From: G963677325 sp963810555
Lineage (GTDB): Bacteria; Bacteroidota; Bacteroidia; Bacteroidales; Prolixibacteraceae
Reading direction: 5' to 3'
Length of the DNA stretch: 64,000 nucleotides
NCBI GenBank assembly: GCA_963810555.1
Contig: CAWENX010000006.1
Span: 434,001-498,000, forward strand
Part shown: piece by piece, positions 46,810-55,194 of the stretch
Layout of the letters: each line of letters starts with the position of its first letter
Numbering within the stretch: position 1 is the stretch's first letter
Translations under genes and position numbers: made by a program
The notes under the pieces: generated by a model
Told to the model about the DNA's origin: nothing
The model's database searches: none
Seen by the model: only the letters and a program-made list of their open reading frames with translations

Positions 46810-47637
46810 TTATTCCTTTATCACCTTCACTTCCATCTTTATATCTTTCACCGGCCGATCATTTGGCCCCATCTCCTGCGAAGCAATTTTATCTACAACA
46901 TCCATTCCTTCAATCACTTCTCCGAAGACAGTATATTCTCCGTCCAAGTCTGGAACTCCTCCTATAGTGGTATAATAATGATACTGCTCATCGGAGAGTT
47001 TGTAAGGATTCTCTTTAGCCTTTTCCATCGCCTCCTTCTTTATCCTCTCAACCAGTTTATCGAATCCAGCCTTGTCATTATTCTTCTGAAACATCTGAAA
47101 AGAATCTCTCTTTGCAAGGGCCAACTGATTCATCATTTTTTGAGGCAACTGCTGATTTGCACTTTCTATTAAGGCAGGAATCTGGTTTGGTGGGATAACT
47201 TGTCCCTGAACAATATAAAACTGTGATCCCGATGATCTTTTCTCCGGATTGATATTATCACCCATCCGGGCTGCCGCCAGTGCACCCCTTTTATGAATAA
47301 ATTTAGGATTGATCTCTGCCTCGATGGTGTATCCCGGCCCTCCTTTACCAAGCTTTTCGCCGGGTTGGGCATTCTTCGTGGTGGGGTCGCCTCCCTGGAT
47401 CATAAAACCTTTGATAACTCTGTGAAACAAGGTCCCGTCATAAAAACCTTCTTTGGCGAGTTTGAGGAAATTATCCCTGTGCTTCGGTGTCTCGTTGTAG
47501 AGAACAAGCTTAATGTTGCCGAATTCCGTCTTGATCAATACCTGCGGACCGTCAAGGTTGGAATTGTTTTGTGCGTGGCTGCATGAAAATACCGTCAGGC
47601 TGGCCAGCAAAAGGGCGGTGCAAAATATCCTGTTCAT
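46810..47637 (-). CDS. Cyclophilin-type peptidyl-prolyl isomerase, exported
   Basis: 275 residues. N-terminus MNRIFCTALLLASLTVFSCS with Cys 19 in VFSC suggests a lipoprotein. The cyclophilin core is present: FGNIKLVLYNETPKHRDNFL, GTLFHRVIKGFMIQGGDPTT, SGSQFYIVQGQ and the closing GEYTVFGEVIEGMDVVDKIA. An ~80-residue, Lys/Gln-rich helical insert (near residues 150-225: LIESANQQLPQKMMNQLALA to YKLSDEQYHYYTTIGG) separates the last two blocks, as seen in other Bacteroidota enzymes. Active-site Arg (HRV) and Phe/Gln (FMIQGG) are kept. It should help folding of outer-membrane and periplasmic proteins. Confidence 0.93.
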   Translation of the reverse strand: MNRIFCTALLLASLTVFSCSHAQNNSNLDGPQVLIKTEFGNIKLVLYNETPKHRDNFLKLAKEGFYDGTLFHRVIKGFMIQGGDPTTKNAQPGEKLGKGGPGYTIEAEINPKFIHKRGALAAARMGDNINPEKRSSGSQFYIVQGQVIPPNQIPALIESANQQLPQKMMNQLALAKRDSFQMFQKNNDKAGFDKLVERIKKEAMEKAKENPYKLSDEQYHYYTTIGGVPDLDGEYTVFGEVIEGMDVVDKIASQEMGPNDRPVKDIKMEVKVIKE

Positions 47638-47859
47638 AATTGATTATTATTCTTTAAGCTCAAAGATAATACAAATCCACGACTCCAATAAGATATGTTC
47701 ATTCTCGATTCGTAATTATAAAGATAAAAGTAAAAAGTAAAAAGATAAAAGTGAAAGGGGGCCTTTTCGTCTTTCGCCTTTTGTCTTTTGTCTTAATTCG
47801 TGGAATTCGCAATTACTAATTTTGTTAAATTTGCAAATCTGCTGATTAACACTTTCAGG

Positions 47860-49344
47860 ATGAATGAACTTACTTTATACAATACGCTGAGCAGGACGAA
47901 AGAGATTTTTCAGCCTTTGAATCCGGGACATGTCGGAATGTATGTTTGCGGTCCGACCGTTTATGGCGAAGCGCACCTTGGCCATGCACGTCCTGCCGTA
48001 ACATTTGATCTCCTTTTCCGATATCTGAAGCATTTGGGTTATAAAGTAAGATACGTCCGCAATATTACCGATGTCGGACATCTTGTGAATGACGCTGACG
48101 AGGGTGAAGATAAGATTGAGGTCAAAGCGCGTGTTGAAGAGCTTGAACCAATGGAAGTTGTTCAGCTTTACACATACAATTACCGTGAGAATATGATTAA
48201 GCTCAACGTTCTTCCGCCGAGTATCGAACCTGCGGCTTCAGGTCATATTATCGAACAGATTGAGACGGTAAAAAAGATAATGGAATCCGGATATGCCTAT
48301 GAAACAAACGGATCAGTCTATTTCGATGTTGAAAAATATGCTGCCTCCTTTCCTTATGGCGAGCTTTCAGGAAGAAAAATTGAAGATCTCTATGCCAACA
48401 CCCGCAGCCTTGAAGGGCAGGATGAGAAAAAATCGGGTCTTGATTTTGCCCTCTGGAAAAAAGCCACCGCGGGACATATTATGCACTGGCCTTCTCCATG
48501 GAGCGAGGGCTATCCCGGATGGCATATCGAATGTACCGCAATGAGTACAAAATATTTAGGGGAAACATTTGATATTCATGGCGGAGGCCTCGATCTTTTA
48601 TTTCCTCATCATGAGGCCGAGGTGGCTCAGGGCGTTGCCGGGTTCGGTCATCATACTGTCCGTCACTGGATGCACAACAACCTGATCACGATAAATGGTC
48701 AGAAAATGGGCAAATCACTGGGAAACTTCATCACTCTCGCTGAACTCTTTTCAGGATCGCACTCCTTACTTGAAAAAGCTTATTCCCCAATGTGTATAAG
48801 GTTTTTCATCCTTCAGGCCCATTACCGCAGTCCGCTCGATTTCTCCAATGCTGCGCTGCAGGCCGCAGAAAAGGGTCTGGAGCGATTGCTCAATGCAGTT
48901 GCACTTCTTGATGAACTGAAACCTTCTGACACTTCCACTATCGATATATCCGGACTACGGAACAGATGCTATGATGCACTAAATGATGACCTCAACAGCC
49001 CTGTACTGATCTCCCACCTTTTTGACGGAGTGCGGATGATCAATTCAATAAAACAGGGTTCAGAAATGATCTCTGCAACTGATCTTGAGACTCTTAAGAA
49101 ATTGTACAATGATTTCGTAATTGATATATTGGGTCTTCGGAACGATATTTCTTCCGATGCTTCAGCCAATGATGAGTTGATGGGAGAAGTTGTTGATTTT
49201 CTGCTCAATCTGCGCCTTGAAGCAAAAACAAAAAAAGACTGGGCGACTGCTGACACTATCCGTACCCGCCTCACTGATCTCGGTTTTGTCATTAAGGATA
49301 CAAAGGATGGCTTCGAGTGGGAGCTGAAAAAGGAATCTTTATAA
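47860..49344 (+). CDS. cysS: Cysteinyl-tRNA synthetase
   Basis: Charges tRNA-Cys. About 494 residues from ATG 47860 (MNELTLYNTLSRTKEIFQPL); the frame extends to an ATG at 47800 but that segment (EFAITNFVKFANLLINTF) has no family support. Class I signatures: HIGH as GEAHLGHARPAVTFD near 39, zinc ligands Cys in MYVCGPTVYG and in GWHIECTAMS with His of FDIHGGGLDLLFPHHE, KMSKS-equivalent NGQKMGKSLGNF near 275. C-terminal DALR helical domain complete. Downstream gap 49345-49607 holds repeat locus F. Confidence 0.97.
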   Translation: MNELTLYNTLSRTKEIFQPLNPGHVGMYVCGPTVYGEAHLGHARPAVTFDLLFRYLKHLGYKVRYVRNITDVGHLVNDADEGEDKIEVKARVEELEPMEVVQLYTYNYRENMIKLNVLPPSIEPAASGHIIEQIETVKKIMESGYAYETNGSVYFDVEKYAASFPYGELSGRKIEDLYANTRSLEGQDEKKSGLDFALWKKATAGHIMHWPSPWSEGYPGWHIECTAMSTKYLGETFDIHGGGLDLLFPHHEAEVAQGVAGFGHHTVRHWMHNNLITINGQKMGKSLGNFITLAELFSGSHSLLEKAYSPMCIRFFILQAHYRSPLDFSNAALQAAEKGLERLLNAVALLDELKPSDTSTIDISGLRNRCYDALNDDLNSPVLISHLFDGVRMINSIKQGSEMISATDLETLKKLYNDFVIDILGLRNDISSDASANDELMGEVVDFLLNLRLEAKTKKDWATADTIRTRLTDLGFVIKDTKDGFEWELKKESL

Positions 49345-49395
49345 TATTAAGTTAATAAAAGGCTTGCTATATAACAATATATTCAAAAAGATATC

Positions 49396-49439
49396 TCCGC
49401 TTTTGCTCCGCTTTTGGTCCGTGTTAAGTCCGCTTTCGC
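49396..49439. repeat. 11-nt period repeat array, locus F
   Basis: Units TCCGCTTTTGC, TCCGCTTTTGG, TCCGTGTTAAG, TCCGCTTTCGC, each exactly 11 nt. It shares the 15-nt word TCCGTGTTAAGTCCG with the minus strand of locus A, 44 kb away. Confidence 0.85.
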
Positions 49440-49600
49440 CTTTATCCCCAAAATTATCATAATACTACAAATGGAAATTCTGAATTATGATAAAGTAGGT
49501 TTTTCTTTTATATTTCTTTAACCTGTATATTTCTTTAACCTGTTAAATGGCTATTCATAAAAAATCATCCCATCATCCCATCAATTCCTTCATTTTTAAA

Positions 49601-49636
49601 ATATAAAAAGGCCGGGAAGCTGACTTTCCCGGCCTT
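49601..49636 (-). terminator. Terminator of tRNA-Arg
   Basis: On the minus strand AAGGCCGGGAA, loop AGTCAGC, TTCCCGGCCTT then TTTATAT: an 11-bp stem with U-run starting two bases after the tRNA. Confidence 0.88.
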
Positions 49637-49638
49637 CG

Positions 49639-49710
49639 TAGCCTCACCGCGACTCGAACGCGAATTTAAAGTTTAGGAAACTTCCGTTCTATCCCTTGAA
49701 CTATGAGGCC
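49639..49710 (-). tRNA. tRNA-Arg (CCT)
   Basis: Minus strand, 72 nt: acceptor GGCCTCA/TGAGGCT, D arm GTTC-GAAC, anticodon stem GAAGT/ACTTT with loop TTCCTAA (anticodon CCT), T arm TCGCG-TTCGAGT-CGCGG, discriminator A, no encoded CCA. Confidence 0.95.
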
Positions 49711-49818
49711 ATCTTCTTTGCATTAGCACATCCTCACATCAGCACATCAGTACCTTTTGCAACCGCAAAAATAGTCCATTTTTCTCAGAAGATATAATTC
49801 GGAAAACTTTATTCAATT

Positions 49819-50976
49819 TCAAGCCTGGGTTACCGGTATCGGGATTTTATTGAGTTGGTTGGCTGCCTCCTCCAATACTTTATTCGGCCTGGCAAAACAA
49901 ACCCTGATCAGATGATTTTTGATCTTTTCATGCTGAAATACTGAAAGAGGTATTGTGGCAACGCCAAATTCTGTAATAAGTTTTGTGGCAAAGTCAACAT
50001 CCGTTAAATCAGAAATCTCACTGTAATCGAGCAACTGGAAATAAGTTGACATTGTGGGAATAATTTTAAAACGGCTGTTAACCAGCAAATCGATAAAATA
50101 ATCTCTTTTACTTTGATGGAAAGCACAAATTTCCTTAAAATTCTGGCCGTCCTTAAGAAACTCAGCAAGGGCATGTTGAGCAGGCGCATTTACGCTGAAT
50201 CCCTGGAACTGTTGAATCTTTCTGAATTCAGTCATTAATTTTTCGGGTCCGGTAATATGTCCGATTCCCCACCCGTATATATTAAAAGCAGGACCAAATG
50301 AAGAAACTACAAGACTCTTGGCAGCCAATTCAGGAAGTGAATTAAGACTATAAAAGTTGTGTTCATCATAGATGAGATGATCAAATACTTCATTGCTCAG
50401 AATGATAATCCGCGTACCGTTGATCATCCTTTTTATCTGGTTAAGATCTTCCTCTCCAAGAAGCTGACCTATTGGATTTTGTGGATTGTTAATTATAATC
50501 ATTCGAGTCTTGGAGGATACCAGTTTTTTAACTTCGTCCCAGTCTATTTTAAAATCAGGATATTTCAGACTCACAAAAATGGGACGGCCGCCGTTCAATT
50601 CAATATATGGAGCAAATGATTCCTGAACAGGCTCAAAAATAATGACTTCATCCCCATCCTTGATAAAGGTACTGATTGCAGTTGTTATAGCATGAGCTGG
50701 TCCTGCGGTGATTGTAATTTCTGTTTCAGGATTGAAGTCAGTCTTATTTTGATGGTTAACCAGCTTGATAATCTCTTCTCTCAATGATTCCACTCCTTCG
50801 TCAGGAGCATTTCCATTGTTGCCCAGCCTCATATTTTTTGATACCAGTTCAATTAGCCTTTCAGGACAGGCAAACTCAGATACCGGCGTGGCCAAATCAA
50901 TAGCTTTTAACCCATTTGCCAGATCCCTGAATGACGCGAATACACTCTTCTTAAGTGCCGACTTTGATGAAACCAT
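49819..50976 (-). CDS. Aminotransferase-fold protein lacking the PLP lysine
   Basis: 385 residues, whole-length relative of class I/II aminotransferases of the methionine aminotransferase (YbdL-like) group: ITITAGPAHAITTAISTFIK, IIINNPQNPIG (cofactor Asn kept), VSSFGPAFNIYGWGIGH, FSVNAPAQHALAEFL and a C-terminal LIRVCFARPN (carboxylate-binding Arg kept). But the catalytic Lys of the usual SFGKTYHxTGW is Pro (codon 50290-50292), the cofactor-binding Asp of SDEVY is Asn with Tyr replaced by Phe (SNEVF, codons 50392-50394 and 50383-50385), and the aromatic residue stacking on PLP is Gln. The frame is intact, so this is likely a maintained non-transaminating protein, perhaps a sensor or structural partner. 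The ATG at 50976 is preferred; an upstream one at 51036 adds an unrelated 20-residue extension. Confidence 0.8.
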   Translation of the reverse strand: MVSSKSALKKSVFASFRDLANGLKAIDLATPVSEFACPERLIELVSKNMRLGNNGNAPDEGVESLREEIIKLVNHQNKTDFNPETEITITAGPAHAITTAISTFIKDGDEVIIFEPVQESFAPYIELNGGRPIFVSLKYPDFKIDWDEVKKLVSSKTRMIIINNPQNPIGQLLGEEDLNQIKRMINGTRIIILSNEVFDHLIYDEHNFYSLNSLPELAAKSLVVSSFGPAFNIYGWGIGHITGPEKLMTEFRKIQQFQGFSVNAPAQHALAEFLKDGQNFKEICAFHQSKRDYFIDLLVNSRFKIIPTMSTYFQLLDYSEISDLTDVDFATKLITEFGVATIPLSVFQHEKIKNHLIRVCFARPNKVLEEAANQLNKIPIPVTQA

Positions 50977-51091
50977 TTTTATCAGGTTGATAACACAAAA
51001 ATAGTAAAATTTTTTAACATTTTTTTTCTTTATCATCCGGGAACATCTGATTAATCCGGTCCAGAATAAAACATATCCCCTTTTGATGCTG

Positions 51092-51817
51092 TTAATGAAG
51101 TACTTCCCTCAATATATCAAGCGATTTCGAGCCAATTTTGCTTCCCAGGTGTAAACTGAAATATTCAACCAAACGATCTGGCAGAACATTTCGAATTGTC
51201 TGATCTATATGGATTTCGGAGGTATTTTCATAAGTCATATCTAATAATGCTGAAAATACGGAACTTTCTTCTTTATTCAGATAATGAGGATGCGAAGGAA
51301 TTGCAGGAACAAAAACACCCGCCATCAAATCATAATAAACTGATTCTTTCGAAAAATTATTGGTGGGTCCAAAACCAAGAAATCGTGAAAGCTGAACAAG
51401 AAAAATCAGGTAAAAATTGGCAACCCCTTCATGAATCAGATCAAGGACCTGAATTGAATAAAAGAGGAATTGAAACAAAGCTGGGTTGGATTCTTCCTCA
51501 CGCAGGACTTTGTTAAGTATCTCAGCCAGAAATATGGCCTGGCTTGATTTGTTAATGTCAAAAGGTAAAGAACTGAATGGATAGGCATTCTTGAGTTCTT
51601 TGATGTGCTGCAAATCCCTCCCGGGCTTATGATACATTTCCAGTTCGACTAAAAACAGGGACTGCAATTGATTACCTTTCACAGGAGATTTCTTTCCCCT
51701 TGTTCCATGCACAAGGAATGACACTCTCCCAAACAATTCGGTATAAATTGTCGTGATTATGCTTGTCTCACCATATTTCAGGCTGTGAAGCACTATCCCC
51801 CTCGTCTTTTGTAACAT
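51092..51817 (-). CDS. recO: DNA repair protein RecO
   Basis: 241 residues. Mediates RecA loading with RecF/RecR in gap repair and anneals SSB-coated strands. N-terminal OB fold TRGIVLHSLKYGETSIITTI and YTELFGRVSFLVHGTRGKKS near 25-45, then the helical C-terminal domain (AIFLAEILNKVLREEESNPA, LIHEGVANFYLIFLVQLSRF LGFGP). No zinc-finger cysteines, as usual in Bacteroidota. Start ATG 51815-51817. Same strand as the aminotransferase-like gene, 115 bp upstream of it. Confidence 0.93.
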   Translation of the reverse strand: MLQKTRGIVLHSLKYGETSIITTIYTELFGRVSFLVHGTRGKKSPVKGNQLQSLFLVELEMYHKPGRDLQHIKELKNAYPFSSLPFDINKSSQAIFLAEILNKVLREEESNPALFQFLFYSIQVLDLIHEGVANFYLIFLVQLSRFLGFGPTNNFSKESVYYDLMAGVFVPAIPSHPHYLNKEESSVFSALLDMTYENTSEIHIDQTIRNVLPDRLVEYFSLHLGSKIGSKSLDILREVLH

Positions 51818-51861
51818 ACTTCAATTTATAATAGGCTGTAGGCCAAAGGAGAAAAAAATGA

Positions 51862-51951
51862 TTCACCATAAATTGCACGGATTCTCACAGATTCAGAAAG
51901 ATTCCCAAAGTTGTAAAAAAATCTGTGTTAATCTGTGTAATCTGTGGTGAA
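51862..51951. repeat. Inverted CACAGATT repeat
   Basis: Arm 51862-51893 (TTCACCATAAATTGCAC, then GGATTCTCACAGATT) and arm 51920-51951 are inverted copies with 26 of 32 matches; the right arm is itself a 10-nt tandem of AATCTGTGTT words. Rest of gap 51818-52154: low-complexity AT tracts only. Confidence 0.75.
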
Positions 51952-52154
51952 AAAATAATCCCGATCATCTGACAGTCTGCAGTCTGAAAGCTATTTTTCA
52001 TTCCTGATTTTTTCATTTTTTCCTTCTCAATAACCAAACACTATATCTTTAATTCATTAATTTTTTATTCAGCCTTCAGCCTTTAGTTTACAGCCTGTTT
52101 TTCATTCTTTCATTCGTAATTCGTAATTCGTAATTCTTCGTACAGCCTACTCTT

Positions 52155-52745
52155 TCATTCCTTAATTCCTTCATTCTGCAGGTATCCCACAAGTTTTGCA
52201 ACAGCTCTTCCCCGGTGGCTGATCCTGTTCTTTTCTTCAGGTGATAAACTTGCAAAAGAATGTTCATACCCGTCAGGCCTGAATATCGGATCATATCCAA
52301 AACCTCCGGAACCCTCTTCTTCTCTCAGGATCACTCCAGCCGCGATTCCTTCAAACTGATGTTCAATGCCGCCCATGATCAGAGAAAAAACACATCTGAA
52401 ACGGGCTCTCCTGTCGGTGACATCTTTCATTTTCTCAAGAACCTTTCTCATATTGGCTTCAGGGCTCTTTTCTTCCCCGGCATAACGGGCTGAATAGACG
52501 CCGGGCTCATTTCCAAGAGCCTTTATTTCAAGCCCTGTATCGTCTGCAAAACAATCCATCCCATACTTTTTCCAAATGTAATCCGATTTTTGCGAAGCAT
52601 TGCTTTCAAGAGTTGTCCCTGTCTCAGGTATTTCCTCATCACATCCGATGTCATTGAGGCTGAGCAATTCAAATTCTCCCTTCAAAATCTGCCGCAGTTC
52701 CCTTAGCTTATGTTCGTTATTTGTGGCAAAAACAAGTTTTCTCAT
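52155..52745 (-). CDS. rdgB: Non-canonical purine NTP pyrophosphatase (XTP/dITP)
   Basis: 196 residues. Removes inosine and xanthosine triphosphates from the nucleotide pool. Substrate loop VFATNNEHKLRELRQIL (residues 4-20), catalytic segment CFADDTGLEIKALGNEPGVY near 65 with SARYAGEEK, FEGIAAGVILREEEGSGGFG, YDPIFRPDGYEHSFASL near 155 and NRISHRGRAV. The final residues NEGIKE are encoded by AATGAAGGAATTAAGGAATGA, a word found between genes elsewhere and at the end of the NfnB-like gene. Confidence 0.95.
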   Translation of the reverse strand: MRKLVFATNNEHKLRELRQILKGEFELLSLNDIGCDEEIPETGTTLESNASQKSDYIWKKYGMDCFADDTGLEIKALGNEPGVYSARYAGEEKSPEANMRKVLEKMKDVTDRRARFRCVFSLIMGGIEHQFEGIAAGVILREEEGSGGFGYDPIFRPDGYEHSFASLSPEEKNRISHRGRAVAKLVGYLQNEGIKE

Positions 52746-52903
52746 TCTATTTCATCCGATTTTCAACAAAATTAACCTATTTAAGAAGTTAATTATAAAT
52801 TTTCGTGTAATTTGGTGCTTTTGTGATTTTGTGGCAAAAAAATAATAGCTGCAAAATAATCAGAACACTAAATTAAATAATTGAACTTGTTATACAGAAT
52901 CTA

Positions 52904-53746
52904 ATGAAAACATTATTCCTTGCAGTATTTATACTCTTATTTATCCGGGCAAATGCACAGGATCAGCGTCAGCATCTGGTTGACAGCCTTATAAGTAAAC
53001 TGACTGTTAAAAAGGATATACGATACAACCTTTCCGGTCGTCCATTATTATTGGATATTTATTATCCGCCAAACTATCGTGGTGAACGACTGCCCTGTGT
53101 AGTATGGATCCATGGAGGAGGCCTGACCAATCCCAAATTGACAAAAGATTACGATATCGTCCGATGGGGTGCCGCAACTTCTGCACTGAATGGATTTATT
53201 GCTGTATCTGTCGATTACAGGTTGGTTACCGAGGCGCCCTTGCCTGCGGCGATTGAAGATTGCAGCACCGCAATCCGCTTTCTCAAAGCCAATGCTGATA
53301 AATTCCATATAAATCGCTTTAAAATCGGAGTCGTGGGAGAATCTTCGGGTGGCTATTTAAGTGCCTTTATGATCTTCTCCGGCGATACAGATAAATTTAA
53401 GACAAACGACTGGAAAGATTGGTCTGATAAGGTGGCCTGCGGGGTAATCTGGTACGGCTATACCAAACACCCTAAAACTGAATTCGATGTGCTTGATTAT
53501 ATCACTCCTGATGATCCTCCGGTTTTAATAATTCACGGTCAGAAAGATAAAGTCGTTCCTTTGCAGAATGCCTATAATATTGAGAAGAAATGCAAAGAGA
53601 ATAAACTGGATGTGGGTCTTGTGGTCATTAAAAATGCCGATCACGGTTTCTTTGATGTAAACGGAAAGTTTGAAGACTATAAAAAACATACTGAAGAGGC
53701 CTTAAAGTTGACGAATGACTTTTTCAAAAGGCATTTAATCGATTGA
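52904..53746 (+). CDS. Secreted alpha/beta hydrolase (esterase)
   Basis: 280 residues. Signal peptide MKTLFLAVFILLFIRANAQ. Alpha/beta hydrolase of the BD-FAE/esterase type: LLDIYYPPNYRGERLPCVVW, oxyanion HGGG in WIHGGGLTN near 68, nucleophile GESSGGYLSA near 145, catalytic Asp in HGQKDKVVPLQ near 218 and His in NADHGFFDVNG near 248. Family members cleave acetyl or feruloyl esters on hemicellulose. Own promoter region (52746-52903, AT-rich). Its 3' end overlaps the Rrf2 gene on the other strand by 12 bp. Confidence 0.88.
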   Translation: MKTLFLAVFILLFIRANAQDQRQHLVDSLISKLTVKKDIRYNLSGRPLLLDIYYPPNYRGERLPCVVWIHGGGLTNPKLTKDYDIVRWGAATSALNGFIAVSVDYRLVTEAPLPAAIEDCSTAIRFLKANADKFHINRFKIGVVGESSGGYLSAFMIFSGDTDKFKTNDWKDWSDKVACGVIWYGYTKHPKTEFDVLDYITPDDPPVLIIHGQKDKVVPLQNAYNIEKKCKENKLDVGLVVIKNADHGFFDVNGKFEDYKKHTEEALKLTNDFFKRHLID

Positions 53747-54154
53747 ACCAAGCTCCTTCAGAGAAGTCTTGCTCAATAGATCATACGTATTGTTCCTCAA
53801 TTCTTTAAATACGATCCTGATTTTGCACTGAGATTCATCTTTACAAAATTCACACGGCTGGTAGGACTTTTCTGAAACGCAGGAAAGCATCGCGATGGTT
53901 CCTTCAAAATGACGGATGATCTCCAAAAGGGTTATTTCCTCTGGCTTGCGAAGCAAATAATAACCACCGCTTTTCCCAAGCTTGCTTCCGAGGTACCCCT
54001 GTCTCTTCAATTCAAGCAATATATTCTCCAGAAACCTTTGGGGAATGTTTTCACTTTTGGCTATTTCACTGATCAGGATGGCTCCCCGTCCATGCTCCCT
54101 GGCCAGTTTGATTAAGGCCATCACGGCGTATCTCGTTCTCTTCGATAAAAGCAT
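53735..54154 (-). CDS. Rrf2-family transcriptional regulator
   Basis: 139 residues. Winged-helix N-terminus LLSKRTRYAVMALIKLAREH, ILISEIAKSENIPQRFLENI, LLELKRQGYLGSKLGKSGGY is classic Rrf2. After it a cysteine set CVSEKSYQPCEFCKDESQC (C-x8-C-x2-C-x6-C) could hold an Fe-S cluster as in IscR/NsrR/CymR relatives. Position next to cysH/cysDN/cysK suggests control of cysteine and sulfur assimilation. A pair of TACCT-N6-AGGTA dyads before cysK (63331-63369) is the best candidate target. Final gene of the minus-strand rrf2-crp-cysH row, 70 bp downstream of the Crp-type gene. Confidence 0.88.
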   Translation of the reverse strand: MLLSKRTRYAVMALIKLAREHGRGAILISEIAKSENIPQRFLENILLELKRQGYLGSKLGKSGGYYLLRKPEEITLLEIIRHFEGTIAMLSCVSEKSYQPCEFCKDESQCKIRIVFKELRNNTYDLLSKTSLKELGSID

Positions 54155-54224
54155 AAGCTTGGATGTTAAAACAATAAAGAGTTTTTATGAATCATATAAA
54201 TCATTTAATCAGGTAATTCAAGGT

Positions 54225-54924
54225 TCATCCCCTTTTGCTGATTACATTCAGTTTTTCCAGATCGTTGATGATGATCCTTCTGCCCTCAAGGGTGATAATT
54301 CCCTCTTTGTTGAAGCGCGAAAGCGTTACGATCACATTCTCATATGAACAAGCGGCGAATTCCGCTATTTCTTTCCGTGAAAGTTCAAACGGATACTCAC
54401 CGTCTTTATATACATATTCCCATAAATAAATCAGAATATCGGCTATCCTTCCGTTAACCTGTTTATTGGCAAGACTGATAAAATTCAGTATGGAAGACTG
54501 AAACATTTCAACAGTCCGCTCTGCCATGGCGAGTACCAAATTGCCATGCTTCAATGGCAACATTTCGCAACAAACGATTATCAATCAGGCAAATATCGCA
54601 ATCTTCAACGGCTACCACCGAAAATACATTGGTTTCATGAAAAAACATATTTGCAGCTCCCAGTAATTTGGTCCCTTTTACAATTGCCGTAATAAAAGGC
54701 TTTTCGGATTCATCCTCATGAATGAATTTAACTATCCCCTTATGAAGAAATACGAGATGAGTCGATTTTGTACCTCGTTTAAAAATTATTTCCCCTTTTT
54801 TAAAATGAATGGGAATGGATGCACTTCTTATCGTCTCAAATTCATCCTCCTCAACGTACTGACAGGTAATATACCTAAACAGACAAGTACTGCAATCGTA
54901 AAGATTTTGCCTTTTTTCAAACAT
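54225..54924 (-). pseudogene. Crp/Fnr-type regulator with N-terminal cysteines, one frameshift
   Basis: Joining 54924-~54540 and ~54540-54225 gives ~232 residues. An N-terminal CxxCx6C (DCSTCLFRYITCQYV, residues ~10-24) resembles the FNR [4Fe-4S] ligands, then the cyclic-nucleotide-binding-like barrel (GEIIFKRGTKSTHLVFLHKG), a further Cys pair in VEDCDICLI, a dimer helix, and the helix-turn-helix LSRKEIAEFAACSYENVIVT with LSRFNKEGIITLEGRRI. The break lies near TRHG/LAMAERT and fits one inserted base; probably a sequencing error. May sense oxygen or redox state. Upstream -7 box TACATTTG (minus, 54986-54993). Confidence 0.8.
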
Positions 54925-54987
54925 AACTTTGATATTCAGGTTTGGATTATGAAATATTTAATATCACAAGTTTAATTAATTGATACA

Positions 54988-55009
54988 AATGTACACTAAA
55001 TCGATGGAT
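54988..55009. promoter_or_regulatory. Shared operator candidate, Crp-type promoter copy
   Basis: AATGTACACTAAAT then CGATGGAT: 20 of 22 positions match 58629-58650 before the PstS-PstC gene. It covers the -7 box of the Crp-type gene and includes the dyad AAATC-N4-GATTT. Remaining sequence up to cysH (55010-55194) holds a GGTCTCC-type tract only. Confidence 0.5.
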
Positions 55010-55194
55010 TTGATTAAATATTTGATCCCGAAACTTCGGGATGAAAAAGAGAAGAATTCAAAGCTATGAAATGATCACATCAGCCATCCCGATCATGAAC
55101 ATTTTTTCCCGCCTTTCCCTTTTTCCGTTCTCCCGTCTCCGGTCTCCGGTCTCCATCTCCAGTCTCCCTTTTCCGGTCTCCGGTCCTCCCTGTC

